Under the pieces are notes generated by a model, which made no database searches, was not told the DNA's origin, and saw only the letters and a list, made by a program, of their open reading frames with translations. From an uncultured Clostridium sp. (lineage in GTDB: Bacteria; Bacillota; Clostridia; Lachnospirales; Lachnospiraceae), in contig CAMEFI010000032.1 in assembly GCA_945915475.1 (NCBI GenBank), positions 1 through 35,937 of the forward strand: 35,937 nucleotides of DNA, written 5' to 3'. Shown here piece by piece: positions 18,323 to 26,352 of the stretch (positions are counted from its first letter, which is position 1; the number at the start of each line of letters is the position of its first letter). The position numbers were made by a program, and so were the translations under genes.

Positions 18323-18351
18323 ATTATAGTCACTCATTTTCTATTTGTCAA
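18323..18351 (-). promoter_or_regulatory. sigma-A promoter of cysK
   Basis: Minus strand: TTGACA (18346-18351) and TATAAT (18323-18328), both perfect, with a 17-bp spacer. The predicted leader is about 60 nt and ends in AGGAGG before the cysK ATG. Confidence 0.9.
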
Positions 18352-18390
18352 CACTTAATTTCAAAAATATATGAAAACGATTACAAACAC

Positions 18391-18442
18391 AAAAAACTTC
18401 CACGATAGCCACTGGTTATTACTCCGTCTATCGCAGAAGTTT
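18391..18442 (-). terminator. Rho-independent terminator downstream of degV
   Basis: Arms 18394-18408 and 18428-18442 pair over 15 bp (two mismatches), and on the minus strand the second arm runs into GTTTTTTGTG. The loop contains a smaller inverted segment. Confidence 0.85.
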
Positions 18443-18466
18443 CCTTCCATAAATCTTCTATCTTAA

Positions 18467-19321
18467 TTATACACTGATTCCGATTCCATAAGCTCCCGGA
18501 CCAGTATGTGCACATACACTCAGGGACAACGGACAATAAAATACCTCTGCCCCAGGAAAAGCTTCTCTAATCTCTTCCATCCACTTTTCCTGCTCTTCTT
18601 CCGTAAGGCCTGCTCCCGCTGCTCCGATTATCTTCTTATTCTCAAAATCCGGAAATCGTTCGTCTACATCTTTGGCAATTGCATTCAGCATCATCTTCTT
18701 TGCTTTCTTCATTCCCTTTGCCTTGGCAAATGCATCTAACTTCTCACCTTGAATTGTAAGAACCGGCTTAATATTAAGCACTGCTGCCACCGCTGCACCA
18801 GCTGCCGTTACACGTCCGCTTTTCTTTAGATACTCAAGGGTATTCACCGCAAGATATATACTGGAATCAAATGCCTGCTTTTCCAGAATCTCCTTAATCT
18901 CCAAGCCTGCCTTCCCCTCTTCTTTCAATCGAAGAGCCATCTTAACTGCAAGAACCATTGTTACGGAGATTCTGTGATTATCCACCACATATACCCTATC
19001 TTCATAATCCAATGCAAGTCCCTTTGCAGATTCGCAGGAACTACTCAATCCACTTGACATTGGAATATATACAATCTCATCATAGCCATCCGCAAGAATC
19101 TGATCCCACATGTCCATCACGTCTCCAGGCGATGGCTGAGAAGTTGTAACATCCTTCCCCTCTTCTAAACTTTGAAAAAATTCCTCTGCTGTCAGATTCT
19201 GGCCCTCAAAGCGAACGTTACCATCTATAATAACCGGCATAGGAAGCAGATACACGCCCAACTCCTGTGCTTCCGCATTCGATAACCCCGTATTACTATC
19301 TGTCATAATTGCTATCTTCAT
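18467..19321 (-). CDS. DegV family fatty-acid-binding protein
   Basis: DegV/FakB proteins bind a single fatty acid and can present it to the FakA kinase for phospholipid synthesis. The 284-residue product has the start IAIMTDSNTGL, TTSQPSPGDV, a YIPMSSGLSSSCESA motif (the Ser/Thr lid region), and the C-terminal VCAHTGPGAYGIG, all family hallmarks. Start ATG at 19321 with AAGGAAA upstream; a longer frame to 19405 crosses the promoter and is rejected. It has its own promoter and terminator and is therefore probably monocistronic. No fakA lies in the window; which lipid it binds is unknown. Confidence 0.93.
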   Translation of the reverse strand: MKIAIMTDSNTGLSNAEAQELGVYLLPMPVIIDGNVRFEGQNLTAEEFFQSLEEGKDVTTSQPSPGDVMDMWDQILADGYDEIVYIPMSSGLSSSCESAKGLALDYEDRVYVVDNHRISVTMVLAVKMALRLKEEGKAGLEIKEILEKQAFDSSIYLAVNTLEYLKKSGRVTAAGAAVAAVLNIKPVLTIQGEKLDAFAKAKGMKKAKKMMLNAIAKDVDERFPDFENKKIIGAAGAGLTEEEQEKWMEEIREAFPGAEVFYCPLSLSVCAHTGPGAYGIGISV

Positions 19322-19376
19322 ATACCATTTCCTTTTCTTATCAAAATAATATGATTCACAAGTATTACAAAACAAT

Positions 19377-19405
19377 ATTATAACATACCCATTTTCAACA
19401 TTCAA
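19377..19405 (-). promoter_or_regulatory. sigma-A promoter of degV
   Basis: Minus strand: TTGAAT (19400-19405) and extended TGTTATAAT (-10 at 19377-19382), spacer 17 bp, about 56 bp before the degV ATG. Confidence 0.75.
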
Positions 19406-19433
19406 TCACTCAAATTTTAAAATATCTGTCCTC

Positions 19434-20345
19434 TTATTCCAAAGCCTTATCTCTATACTTAGACAATTCTTCGATGTACTTTTTTCCCAACGGACTGATC
19501 ACCGCACCTTTTCTAACAAGATATCCAATGGTCATAACCTCATCCGAATCAAGCTTTACCGCACAGTAATCAGACCCATTCAAGTCCTCACAAATGATAC
19601 CGGAACACAGCGTATATCCATTCAGTCCCACCATAAGATTTAAGAGTGTTGCCCGGTCATTTCCCCGGATCAGTCTCTTATAGTCATAGGTACTTAACAC
19701 TTCCTCCGCAAAATAAAAAGAATTATTATTCCCCTGATCAAATGCCAGACAAGGATATTCTTCCAGCTCCTCTAACGATATCAGCTGCTTACCCGCTAAC
19801 GGGTGTCCTTTCCACAAATACACATAAATATGGCAGTCCATAAGTGAATGGAACTCCAAGCCATTCTCATGAAACAATTTCTCAAGGACCTTCTGATTGA
19901 ATGTATTAATGTATAAAATGCCAATTTCACTCTTCACATTCTTAACATCCTCAATCACATCATAGGTTCTCTCTTCCCGGACTGCAAATTCATACTCGTC
20001 CATGCCAAACTGTTTCACCATCTCGACAAATGCATTAACTGCAAAGGCATAATGCTGCATGGAAACACTGAATTTCTTCTTCGTCTGTTGCTTAGATATA
20101 TACTTATTCTCCATTAATTCATATTGCTCTACCACCTGCCTGGCATATCCAATAAATTCTTCTCCTTCGGGTGTCAAAGATATCCCGCGATTCGTTCTCC
20201 GAAACAGTTCCACTCCGGTCTCTTCCTCTAATTCCTTGACTGCCGCTGACAGACTCGGCTGGGAAATAAACAGATTTCTAGCCGCCTCACTCATGGAATT
20301 CGCATTTGCCACGGTAATGGCATATCTCAACTGTGTTATTGTCAT
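19434..20345 (-). CDS. LysR family transcriptional regulator
   Basis: The 303-residue protein has the LysR layout: an N-terminal winged helix-turn-helix (ITQLRYAITVANANSMSEAARNLFISQPSLS, residues 3-33), a linker helix, and a two-lobe periplasmic-binding-like effector domain ending near YIEELSKYRDK. The length is typical. The effector cannot be told from the sequence. It lies between the SGNH hydrolase (upstream) and degV (downstream), all on the same strand; LysR regulators often act on neighbours, but here none is divergent. ATG has TAGGAGAG upstream. The CysB/CysL-type link to cysK, 1.2 kb away, is speculation. Confidence 0.92.
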   Translation of the reverse strand: MTITQLRYAITVANANSMSEAARNLFISQPSLSAAVKELEEETGVELFRRTNRGISLTPEGEEFIGYARQVVEQYELMENKYISKQQTKKKFSVSMQHYAFAVNAFVEMVKQFGMDEYEFAVREERTYDVIEDVKNVKSEIGILYINTFNQKVLEKLFHENGLEFHSLMDCHIYVYLWKGHPLAGKQLISLEELEEYPCLAFDQGNNNSFYFAEEVLSTYDYKRLIRGNDRATLLNLMVGLNGYTLCSGIICEDLNGSDYCAVKLDSDEVMTIGYLVRKGAVISPLGKKYIEELSKYRDKALE

Positions 20346-20428
20346 ACATTCTCTCCTAAATTACAAAAGACCTACGGTACACTTCTATCAGTGTATCATA
20401 GGGCTTACAAAATGACAAATGAAAGCCA

Positions 20429-21100
20429 TCAGGAAACGCTCAACAGATTCTTTGCAAATGTATTCTTCTCCCTCTGCCAGATAATCTGTTCAATCTTATT
20501 CCCAATCCCACCTGCAAAATCCCAATGTCCATCTGCATCCATATGCTCTCTGTCTGTTTCACTTGGTCCCGCATAATCAGACGCTGCCAAAAAATGCGCA
20601 TTCCACTTGGAAGCAACCTCTCTGTAAACTTCCGGCAGCTCTTTTGATACCTCAACCGATCTCTCATCAAATTCCGGATCAAAGCCTTCTTCCCACACCC
20701 CTTCTCCCAAGGCAATCGGAGAAACAACAACAACTTCTATCTGTGGATCAAATTCTTTCACAATCCGCACTAAAGTTTCCACGCCACTGGCAATCGCAGC
20801 TGCATCTGCATGGAAATAAGTCTTACAATCATTGGTACCAAGCATAATGACCACAACATCAACAGGACTATGTGCCTCTAGCAATACCGGAAGCCATTCG
20901 ATTCCCTTCCTACCTTTCCTTGTGGCATCCTCAAAAGCAGAAGTTCTGCCGCAAAGTCCTTCTTCCACAACCCGGTATCCCAGTTTCCTCACCCTTTTGT
21001 CCAGCAAACTCGTCCAACGCACTCCCCATTCATACCTATCCTTCAGACCGGGAACTAATCCATATGTATTGGAATCCCCAAAGCATAATATATTTTTCAT
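20429..21100 (-). CDS. SGNH/GDSL hydrolase (arylesterase-like)
   Basis: The 223-residue cytosolic hydrolase has the block-I motif FGDSNTYG (catalytic Ser10), GRTSAF with the block-II glycine, block-III GTND (88-91), and a C-terminal DADGHW with the likely catalytic His192. This matches the SGNH arylesterase/acyl-esterase group; the natural substrate is unknown. There is no signal peptide. A sigma-A promoter just upstream (21137-21165) suggests independent expression. ATG follows GAGGGA. Its preference for short-chain esters is expected from the family and not shown here. Confidence 0.9.
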   Translation of the reverse strand: MKNILCFGDSNTYGLVPGLKDRYEWGVRWTSLLDKRVRKLGYRVVEEGLCGRTSAFEDATRKGRKGIEWLPVLLEAHSPVDVVVIMLGTNDCKTYFHADAAAIASGVETLVRIVKEFDPQIEVVVVSPIALGEGVWEEGFDPEFDERSVEVSKELPEVYREVASKWNAHFLAASDYAGPSETDREHMDADGHWDFAGGIGNKIEQIIWQREKNTFAKNLLSVS

Positions 21101-21136
21101 ATCATTTCCCTCATTTCATACTAATCTAGTATGATT

Positions 21137-21165
21137 ACTATACAATATATCATTTTATCTGTCAA
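21137..21165 (-). promoter_or_regulatory. sigma-A promoter of the SGNH hydrolase gene
   Basis: Minus strand: TTGACA (21160-21165) and TATAGT (21137-21142), 17-bp spacer, located in the gap after the dNTPase gene. Confidence 0.8.
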
Positions 21166-21173
21166 CCTTTAAT

Positions 21174-22388
21174 TTACAAGTCAAAGTAGGAAATGTAGTC
21201 GATATGATAATTGCTATGTGGGAACAGATAATCAAACAGATCCACAAAGTAATCGTCCGTCATACTAGCCATGAAATCCACCACCATCTGCTCATCTGAC
21301 GTTCCTTCCAGATACACATCATATCCATAAGCTGCAGTATTTTCCTTCACAAAATCAATATGATGCCGGTATATGACAGAATTGGTATTGCCAACTTTCA
21401 TGTCCTTTAATAATCTCTCATACATCATATGAAACATTGGACGAATATCCTCTTCGTATATATGATCCACCGATTCATTGAAATATATTTTCTGATAATT
21501 TTCCTTCTTTGTTGCCTTGATTGCATTGTAATACTCGTCGTCCATTACAATGCAGTCTTTACCATAACTATTCTCTACAATATTGACAATGAGATTATTG
21601 ATAATCTCCGGATTACTCTTGCCAAAGGCTCTCTCTTCAAATATATCGTCATTTAAAATGAGTTTTGCACGGACAGCATCCTGCCTGTCCTTTCCCAGAT
21701 ATGCAATCATATCACAAATCCGAACTACACAGGCTTCTAAAGTATAAGGTACCAGACAACCGATTGCAGATTCCTCTTCATAACATTTCTCATATTTCCG
21801 GTCAAAATGTTCAAAATCCTCCATAGGAACCGGTCGATATTCCTTCATGGCAAACTCTCCGTTATGGCACAGGATTCCATCTAACGTCTGCAGACTGATG
21901 TTACGGTTCAGAATGGAATCCAACACCCGTACACTATGTACATTGTGATTGAAATACATGCCTGCATATTCTTGAAAACACTCACTTAAATATCGTTCTC
22001 CGGCATGTCCGAAAGGCGTATGTCCAATATCATGTCCTAACGCAATTGCCTCAATCAGATCCACATTTAAACCGAGAAGCCCGCCTATATTTCTCGATAT
22101 TCTTGAAACAAGCTGTACATGCAATGCACGTCTGGAAATGTCATCATTTTTGTAGAAAGAAAACACCTGCGTCTTATCTGCATACCGGTTATAATACGGT
22201 GCATGCATAATCTTCTCACAATCCCTGACATAGGCCGGTCGAAGCAGCTTGTTACGATCCCAATCCTGCTTTCTCCGGATTGCAGACTCATCCCTTGTAC
22301 GATACGGATTCACCCAGCCATTCTTCCGGTCTTCCAGTATTCTTTGCTGCAATTCCTCTGATAGATCATAGTATTTTTTCTGTTCCAT
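21174..22388 (-). CDS. HD-domain dNTP triphosphohydrolase (dGTPase-like)
   Basis: These HD proteins hydrolyse dNTPs to nucleoside and triphosphate. The 404-residue protein has the metal-binding set H90 (RRALH), H119-D120 in ALGHDIGHTPFGHAGE, and a later RICDMIAYLGKD with the conserved Asp. The N-terminal NPYRTRDESAIRRK is also family-like. It is shorter than E. coli Dgt (505) and fits the Firmicute dNTPase group. dNTPases can limit phage by draining dNTP pools, but this looks like the ordinary housekeeping form. It starts 2 bp after the stop of the alpha/beta-hydrolase gene; SD GGAGG lies inside that gene's 3' end. Confidence 0.92.
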   Translation of the reverse strand: MEQKKYYDLSEELQQRILEDRKNGWVNPYRTRDESAIRRKQDWDRNKLLRPAYVRDCEKIMHAPYYNRYADKTQVFSFYKNDDISRRALHVQLVSRISRNIGGLLGLNVDLIEAIALGHDIGHTPFGHAGERYLSECFQEYAGMYFNHNVHSVRVLDSILNRNISLQTLDGILCHNGEFAMKEYRPVPMEDFEHFDRKYEKCYEEESAIGCLVPYTLEACVVRICDMIAYLGKDRQDAVRAKLILNDDIFEERAFGKSNPEIINNLIVNIVENSYGKDCIVMDDEYYNAIKATKKENYQKIYFNESVDHIYEEDIRPMFHMMYERLLKDMKVGNTNSVIYRHHIDFVKENTAAYGYDVYLEGTSDEQMVVDFMASMTDDYFVDLFDYLFPHSNYHIDYISYFDL

Positions 22389-22390
22389 AC

Positions 22391-23941
22391 TTAGTTTGCA
22401 TATCCTCCAATAAATTCAAAGGTCTTGTTATAATAGGTATCCGGATCCGCATACCGGCAATCTCCGTGTACGCCATCAGGAACGGTCAGAACTTCATGGG
22501 AAGAAGCAATTGCTGCATCCAGTTGTTCCGTCATATCCTCTGTTACATAGGAATCCCTGCCTCCCTGTATCAAAAGAATCGGAACGGATGTCTTCTTAAC
22601 CTGTTTCACCGCATCCGCTTCTTTCAAGCTATATCCGGCCCATACTTTCAATACCGGATTCATCATATTAAGCACAGGAAAAGTCGGCCATTCTTCATGC
22701 CTTGCCTTGTATTCTTTCTTCACCACATCCCAGGCATTGTCATAAGCACCCTCTGCCACAATTGCCTTCAATGAACTCTTTAATGGTTCCCCGGAAAGCA
22801 TAAGTGCCGTATCTGCGCCAATATCCACTCCATGAATCACAATGGAAGCTGCCGGATCCTCCTTTATCAAAACATCCATCCAATTAATCACGTCTAATCG
22901 ATCCAGCCAGCCCATTCCGATTATAGAACCTTCACTTTCCCCATTCGCCCGCAGATCCGGAAGCAGGATATTGTATCCTTCTTCTGTATAATGCATGGCA
23001 ACATCATACATATCCTCCATGCTTCCGTTAAAACCATGCAGTAACACTACCCACTTATGAGAATTCTCATTTGTGTCAATCTTTCTGGCTACCAGAATCT
23101 TCCCATCATCGGATTCCATATGAAGCTTTTCACTCTTAACACCCTTCAGCCATTCCTTAACCTTGTCCTTCTCCTTCATGCGATTGTCTATGGAAGTTCC
23201 TGATTCTGCCATCTGAGAAAGGCACTGTCGATCGCCACATCTGCCTCTTACTACATATCCTCTAGTCATAAAAAAACCAACGACACCAACTACTAAGGAT
23301 ACCACTACCACCAATTTGAACAGTGTCCATATAGTTTCCAAAAATGTTCCAATCACAGTTCCTACTGTAATACGATCTTCCTTCACGTTCTGTATCCGAA
23401 CAGGTGCAACATAAGGTTCTTCTATCTCCACTACCGCAGCTGCACTTTCCTGCCGGGCTTTCTCTTTCTCAATCTCCTGCTGCTGCCGTTCCTCCTTCTC
23501 TTTCTCCATTCTCGCAGCACGCGTTTCTCTTTCTCTCGCTTCCTGTTCCGCTTTTTTCTTCGTTTCCTGCTCCGCTTTTCTCTTCGCTTCCTGCTCCGCT
23601 TTCTCTTTCGCTTCCTGCTCCGCTTTTCTCTTTGCTTCCTGCTCCGCTTTTCTCTTTGCTTCCTGCTCCGCTTTTCTCTTTGCTTCCTGCTCCGCTTTCT
23701 CTCTCGCTTCCTGCTCTGCTTTCTCTTTCGCTTCCTGCTCCGCTTTCTCTTTCGCTTCCTGCTCTGCTTTCTCTTTTTGCATCTTTGCAGCCTTCGCTTC
23801 CCGTTCCCCATTTGTAAGTTCTACCTTAATCTCCTTATTCAGCTGCTCTTGTGCACTTTTCAAAATCTTATTAACTTCTTCATCCGTAACCCTCTTCTTT
23901 GCCTCATTCACATTCCTGCCTGTAAGAATCTCATTTTCCAT
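22391..23941 (-). CDS. coiled-coil / TM / alpha-beta hydrolase-fold protein with atypical nucleophile
   Basis: The 516-residue protein has three parts. Residues 1-185 are a charged helix built on ten octads KAEQEAKE or variants (58-137). One TM helix is at about 205-226. The C-terminal half (290-516) is an alpha/beta hydrolase: HGFNGS oxyanion region (302-307), PDLRANGESEG, GMGWLDRLD, the nucleophile elbow G371-V-D373-I-G375, acid D463 (GGRDSYV) and H492 (GVHGD). In related hydrolases the elbow is GxSxG; here Asp replaces Ser. The positive N-terminus implies that the helix is cytoplasmic and the hydrolase outside. SD GGAGG is 10 nt before ATG. Substrate is unknown; a pseudoenzyme is possible. 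Confidence 0.85.
   Translation of the reverse strand: MENEILTGRNVNEAKKRVTDEEVNKILKSAQEQLNKEIKVELTNGEREAKAAKMQKEKAEQEAKEKAEQEAKEKAEQEAREKAEQEAKRKAEQEAKRKAEQEAKRKAEQEAKEKAEQEAKRKAEQETKKKAEQEARERETRAARMEKEKEERQQQEIEKEKARQESAAAVVEIEEPYVAPVRIQNVKEDRITVGTVIGTFLETIWTLFKLVVVVSLVVGVVGFFMTRGYVVRGRCGDRQCLSQMAESGTSIDNRMKEKDKVKEWLKGVKSEKLHMESDDGKILVARKIDTNENSHKWVVLLHGFNGSMEDMYDVAMHYTEEGYNILLPDLRANGESEGSIIGMGWLDRLDVINWMDVLIKEDPAASIVIHGVDIGADTALMLSGEPLKSSLKAIVAEGAYDNAWDVVKKEYKARHEEWPTFPVLNMMNPVLKVWAGYSLKEADAVKQVKKTSVPILLIQGGRDSYVTEDMTEQLDAAIASSHEVLTVPDGVHGDCRYADPDTYYNKTFEFIGGYAN
23531..23770 (-). repeat. 24-bp tandem repeat, about 10 copies, inside the hydrolase gene
   Basis: Ten in-frame units encode KAEQEAKE, KAEQEARE, KAEQEAKR, KAEQETKK and similar. 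DNA identity between units is high (for example GCTTCCTGCTCCGC recurs on the plus strand). The repeat is 8 residues long, not 7. Copy number is expected to vary between strains. Confidence 0.95.
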
Positions 23942-24021
23942 ACAATATAATCCTCCATCTTTTCATCCACTCCCTGCAAATAATCCATTGTCAATATACA
24001 ACAGAATCGCAATCTCTCAAT

Positions 24022-24789
24022 TCAGCAAGACTGATGCACTTGCGCAAGCAATTCTTTCATGTTCCGAATCGGTATCTGTCCGGGAGCCGAAGCCTGTCCC
24101 AAACTGGCAAATGTTACAACCGATCCATCCTTTTCTCCCATAATCCGGCTATTCCTTCCCAGTTCTCCCATGGACATCGTAATAATCGGTTTTTCATTTC
24201 CCCCTGCATAATACTCTTCAGATGCCCTAATCAATGTATCCACATCTTCTTCACACAGTGGCATCACAGCAATTTTCGCAATATCTGCATCATTTGCAAT
24301 CATATATTCTAATCTTCTCTCTATTTCCTCTTTGGGCGGTGTCTTATGAAAATCATGGTTACTGGCTATCACATATACACCGTTCCTATGTGCAGCCTCT
24401 GAAATCTGCTTTAATAATCCTTCCTGCATAAATGCTTCCACATCCAGCAGGTCAACACAGCCACTTTCGCATGCCATGCAGCACAGTTGCTTATATTCCT
24501 CTGTGGATATGGTAAGCTCTCCACCTTCTGTACTGGTGCGAATTGTAAATAATATAACCATATCCCCTGCCATTGTCCGGACATTTCTTAGCAAATCCCT
24601 CACTGCTTCTTTATCTGTCGCTTTTTCAAACCAATCCATTCGTATTTCAATCAGATCCGGTTCTTCCACCAATACTTTCTCTATTTGAGATAATATCTCT
24701 TCTTTGGTCTTTTCCACAACCGGTACACAAATCTTCGGTATTCCTTCGCCAAAATGCACATTTCTAACCTGTAATTCCTGTATATTCAT
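24022..24789 (-). CDS. aroD: type I 3-dehydroquinate dehydratase
   Basis: AroD dehydrates 3-dehydroquinate to 3-dehydroshikimate through a Schiff base, in the shikimate pathway. The 255-residue protein has the start-region KICVPVVEKTKEEIL, EIRMDWFE, the catalytic His in IASNHDFHKTP (H145), the Schiff-base Lys in ADIAKIAVMP (K172) and SMGELGRNSRI followed by TFASLGQASAPGQIP. Start is uncertain: ATG at 24789 has AAGGAG 12 nt upstream, and a TTG one codon before it has the better spacing; the longer ATG at 24810 has no SD. No other aro gene is in the window. Confidence 0.95.
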   Translation of the reverse strand: MNIQELQVRNVHFGEGIPKICVPVVEKTKEEILSQIEKVLVEEPDLIEIRMDWFEKATDKEAVRDLLRNVRTMAGDMVILFTIRTSTEGGELTISTEEYKQLCCMACESGCVDLLDVEAFMQEGLLKQISEAAHRNGVYVIASNHDFHKTPPKEEIERRLEYMIANDADIAKIAVMPLCEEDVDTLIRASEEYYAGGNEKPIITMSMGELGRNSRIMGEKDGSVVTFASLGQASAPGQIPIRNMKELLAQVHQSC

Positions 24790-24863
24790 CAAATGGTATT
24801 TCTCCTTCATTTCTTGTCATCTGATAAACAGCATATGTCATCAATATCATACCACAATTGTAT

Positions 24864-24902
24864 AAAAAAGGCTATTTCTTAATCAAATCTTAAGAAATAG
24901 CC
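24864..24902 (-). terminator. Rho-independent terminator after the 82-residue gene
   Basis: Perfect 13-bp stem (24870-24882 with 24890-24902), 7-nt loop, and a T run at 24864-24869 on the minus strand. Confidence 0.93.
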
Positions 24903-24908
24903 CGCCTT

Positions 24909-25157
24909 TTATTCTTGCCCGGATAATTTCTGCGCTTCTAAGTTCTCAACTGCAAGATCAATCTGTTCTCTCATCGACTCTGTTATATTCGTTGTCTCTC
25001 TATAATTCAGATATGCCAGTATTGTAAGCATCTCCGATTCATTGTCAACAAAATATCCGGTTCCTTCCTGCTCCATATTACCAACATTCTTCACTAATTC
25101 CAACATCTTATTGGGCATCACGCGATAATCCCACGGACCAATAGCACGTTCTAACAT
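24909..25157 (-). CDS. small acidic protein of unknown function
   Basis: An 82-residue soluble protein with no cysteine, TM or signal peptide: MLERAIGPWDYRVMPNKM at the N-terminus, then a largely helical, acidic remainder (VDNESEMLTILAYLNYRETTNITES). I do not recognise the family. The start at 25157 has GGGAG 8 nt upstream. Longer in-frame starts (ATG 25172, GTG 25193) fall in or beside the hpf terminator hairpin and lack an SD. A strong terminator directly follows, so the gene is probably a genuine short transcript, placed between hpf and aroD. Confidence 0.65.
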   Translation of the reverse strand: MLERAIGPWDYRVMPNKMLELVKNVGNMEQEGTGYFVDNESEMLTILAYLNYRETTNITESMREQIDLAVENLEAQKLSGQE

Positions 25158-25173
25158 TCTTTTATCTCCCATA

Positions 25174-25216
25174 CGTAAAAGAAGTTGCCGCACTTCCGTT
25201 ATCCGAAGCCGGCAAC
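25174..25216 (-). terminator. Rho-independent terminator downstream of hpf
   Basis: Outer stem of 7 bp (25184-25190 with 25210-25216), with an inner 4-bp stem CTTC/GAAG, followed on the minus strand by TTCTTTTACG. It precedes the start of the 82-residue gene. Confidence 0.75.
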
Positions 25217-25234
25217 CTCATCCATCTTCACTCG

Positions 25235-25771
25235 CTAGCACTGTGGCTCAATTAAACCATATGTATTCCCTTTTCTCTTGTAAACCACATTCACTTCATC
25301 TGTCTCCGCATTGCGGAACACAAAGAAATTATGTCCTAACAGATCCATCTGTACGCAAGCTTCTTCCGGATCCATGGGCTTTACTGCAAACTTCTTGCTT
25401 CTGATAATCTCAATCTCATCATCCTCCGGAATCTCTTCCTCGATAAATGATTTCTGGAAAAATGCAGCGCTCTGTGCCTGATCGATTAACTTCTTCTTGT
25501 GTCTGGAAATCTGTCTCTCAATTACCTCTGTTACAAGATCAATGGATACATACATATCATCACTAACCTGTTCTGCACGAATAATATTCCCCTTAATTGG
25601 TATTGTTACCTCAACCTTCTGTCTATCCTTCTCTACAGAAAAAGTAACCTGAACTTCGGTATCTTCATTGAAATACTTCTCCAGTCTATCTAACTTTTCA
25701 TATACTGCGGAACGTAAACCGTCTGTCACCTCAATATTCTTACCACTAATTATGTACTTCATGTCTGTCAA
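25235..25771 (-). CDS. hpf: ribosome hibernation promoting factor, long form
   Basis: Long Hpf dimerises 70S ribosomes into inactive 100S particles in stationary phase. The 178-residue protein has an N-terminal S30AE domain (KYIISGKNIEVTDGLRSAVYEKL...VEVTIPIKGNIIRAE) and a C-terminal dimerisation domain (IEIIRSKKFAVKPMDPEEACVQMDLLGHNFFVFRNAETDEVNVVYKRKGNTYGLIEP), joined by an acidic linker. It has its own extended -10 promoter at 25877-25904 and a terminator downstream. RBS AAGGAG precedes ATG. Stress or stationary regulation is expected from the family only. Confidence 0.96.
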   Translation of the reverse strand: MTDMKYIISGKNIEVTDGLRSAVYEKLDRLEKYFNEDTEVQVTFSVEKDRQKVEVTIPIKGNIIRAEQVSDDMYVSIDLVTEVIERQISRHKKKLIDQAQSAAFFQKSFIEEEIPEDDEIEIIRSKKFAVKPMDPEEACVQMDLLGHNFFVFRNAETDEVNVVYKRKGNTYGLIEPQC

Positions 25772-25876
25772 CTCCTTCTCGTCTTATTCCAGTCTGTCTT
25801 TGCCCCAATCTCCCACGAAAGGCTTGGTATCACAGTTAAAGAGTCTGTACCTTCCGTATCAACCGACTGTAAAATT

Positions 25877-25904
25877 ATTATACCATATATCGTATTTTTT
25901 TCAA
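25877..25904 (-). promoter_or_regulatory. promoter of hpf
   Basis: Minus strand: TTGAAA (25899-25904) and TGGTATAAT (TATAAT 25877-25882), 16-bp spacer with extended TG. About 105 bp before the hpf start. Confidence 0.8.
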
Positions 25905-26352
25905 TCTATAACAGGAACATTTTTTTGATTTATTCATGTTCTTTTCTTAAAATATCTGTCAATTTATATCTATTTTTTAACATTATTCGACATTTAATTT
26001 GTCAATTCTTTTGACAGAATAGTTTTTTTTCGTCATTTTGCACGGAACAGACATTCTGTTTTTTCCTATTTTTTTCTTCGTGGTTTCCATAATTTTTTGT
26101 GGAAAATGTGGATAACTTTGTGTATAAGTCCATTTTTCAAGCTTTTTGATGTCTTTTTTGTGTGTAAAACTAGGTTTCATAATCACTTTACATAATATTA
26201 TCCACCGTTATAAGTGGAAACTGTGGACATTTTTTGTGCATTTCACCCAATCCACATTTTTTGGTTCCAAAAAAATATTAAGATAATTCTCTGACAAATT
26301 ATCCATTGTAAGATTTTTCTATAATATAACAAAATATCCCTCTTTGTAACGT
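25905..26352. other. AT-rich gene-free region with DnaA-box cluster
   Basis: About 450 bp of very AT-rich DNA with long T tracts and no credible gene. It contains two exact matches to the DnaA box TTATNCACA (minus strand): TGTGGATAA at 26107-26115 and TGTGTATAA at 26119-26127. Near matches include TGTGGAAAA 26098-26106, TTATCCACC 26198-26206, and weaker ones at 26222-26230, 26249-26257 and 26299-26307. No dnaA, dnaN or gyr gene is nearby, and gene orientation does not flip here. I see no riboswitch or RNA gene. Confidence 0.6.

Noticed and set aside
17320-18360. T-box or riboswitch leader of cysK
   Set aside because: The leader from the promoter at 18323-18351 is only about 60 nt and shows no T-box or SAM-type elements.
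23531-23770. Possible CRISPR array
   Set aside because: Units are contiguous and in-frame with no unique spacers, so it is a coding tandem repeat.
23404-23817. Plus-strand and alternate-frame readings of the 24-bp repeat region
   Set aside because: Long frames arise from the repeat itself; the KAEQEAKE frame is supported by the hydrolase gene, its SD and downstream domains.
25983-26186. 67-codon minus-strand frame in the AT-rich gap
   Set aside because: It overlaps the DnaA boxes, has a basic, low-complexity composition and no ribosome binding site.
25905-26352. Chromosomal replication origin
   Set aside because: No dnaA, dnaN, recF or gyrB genes flank it and the gene direction does not switch; retained only as a DnaA-box cluster.
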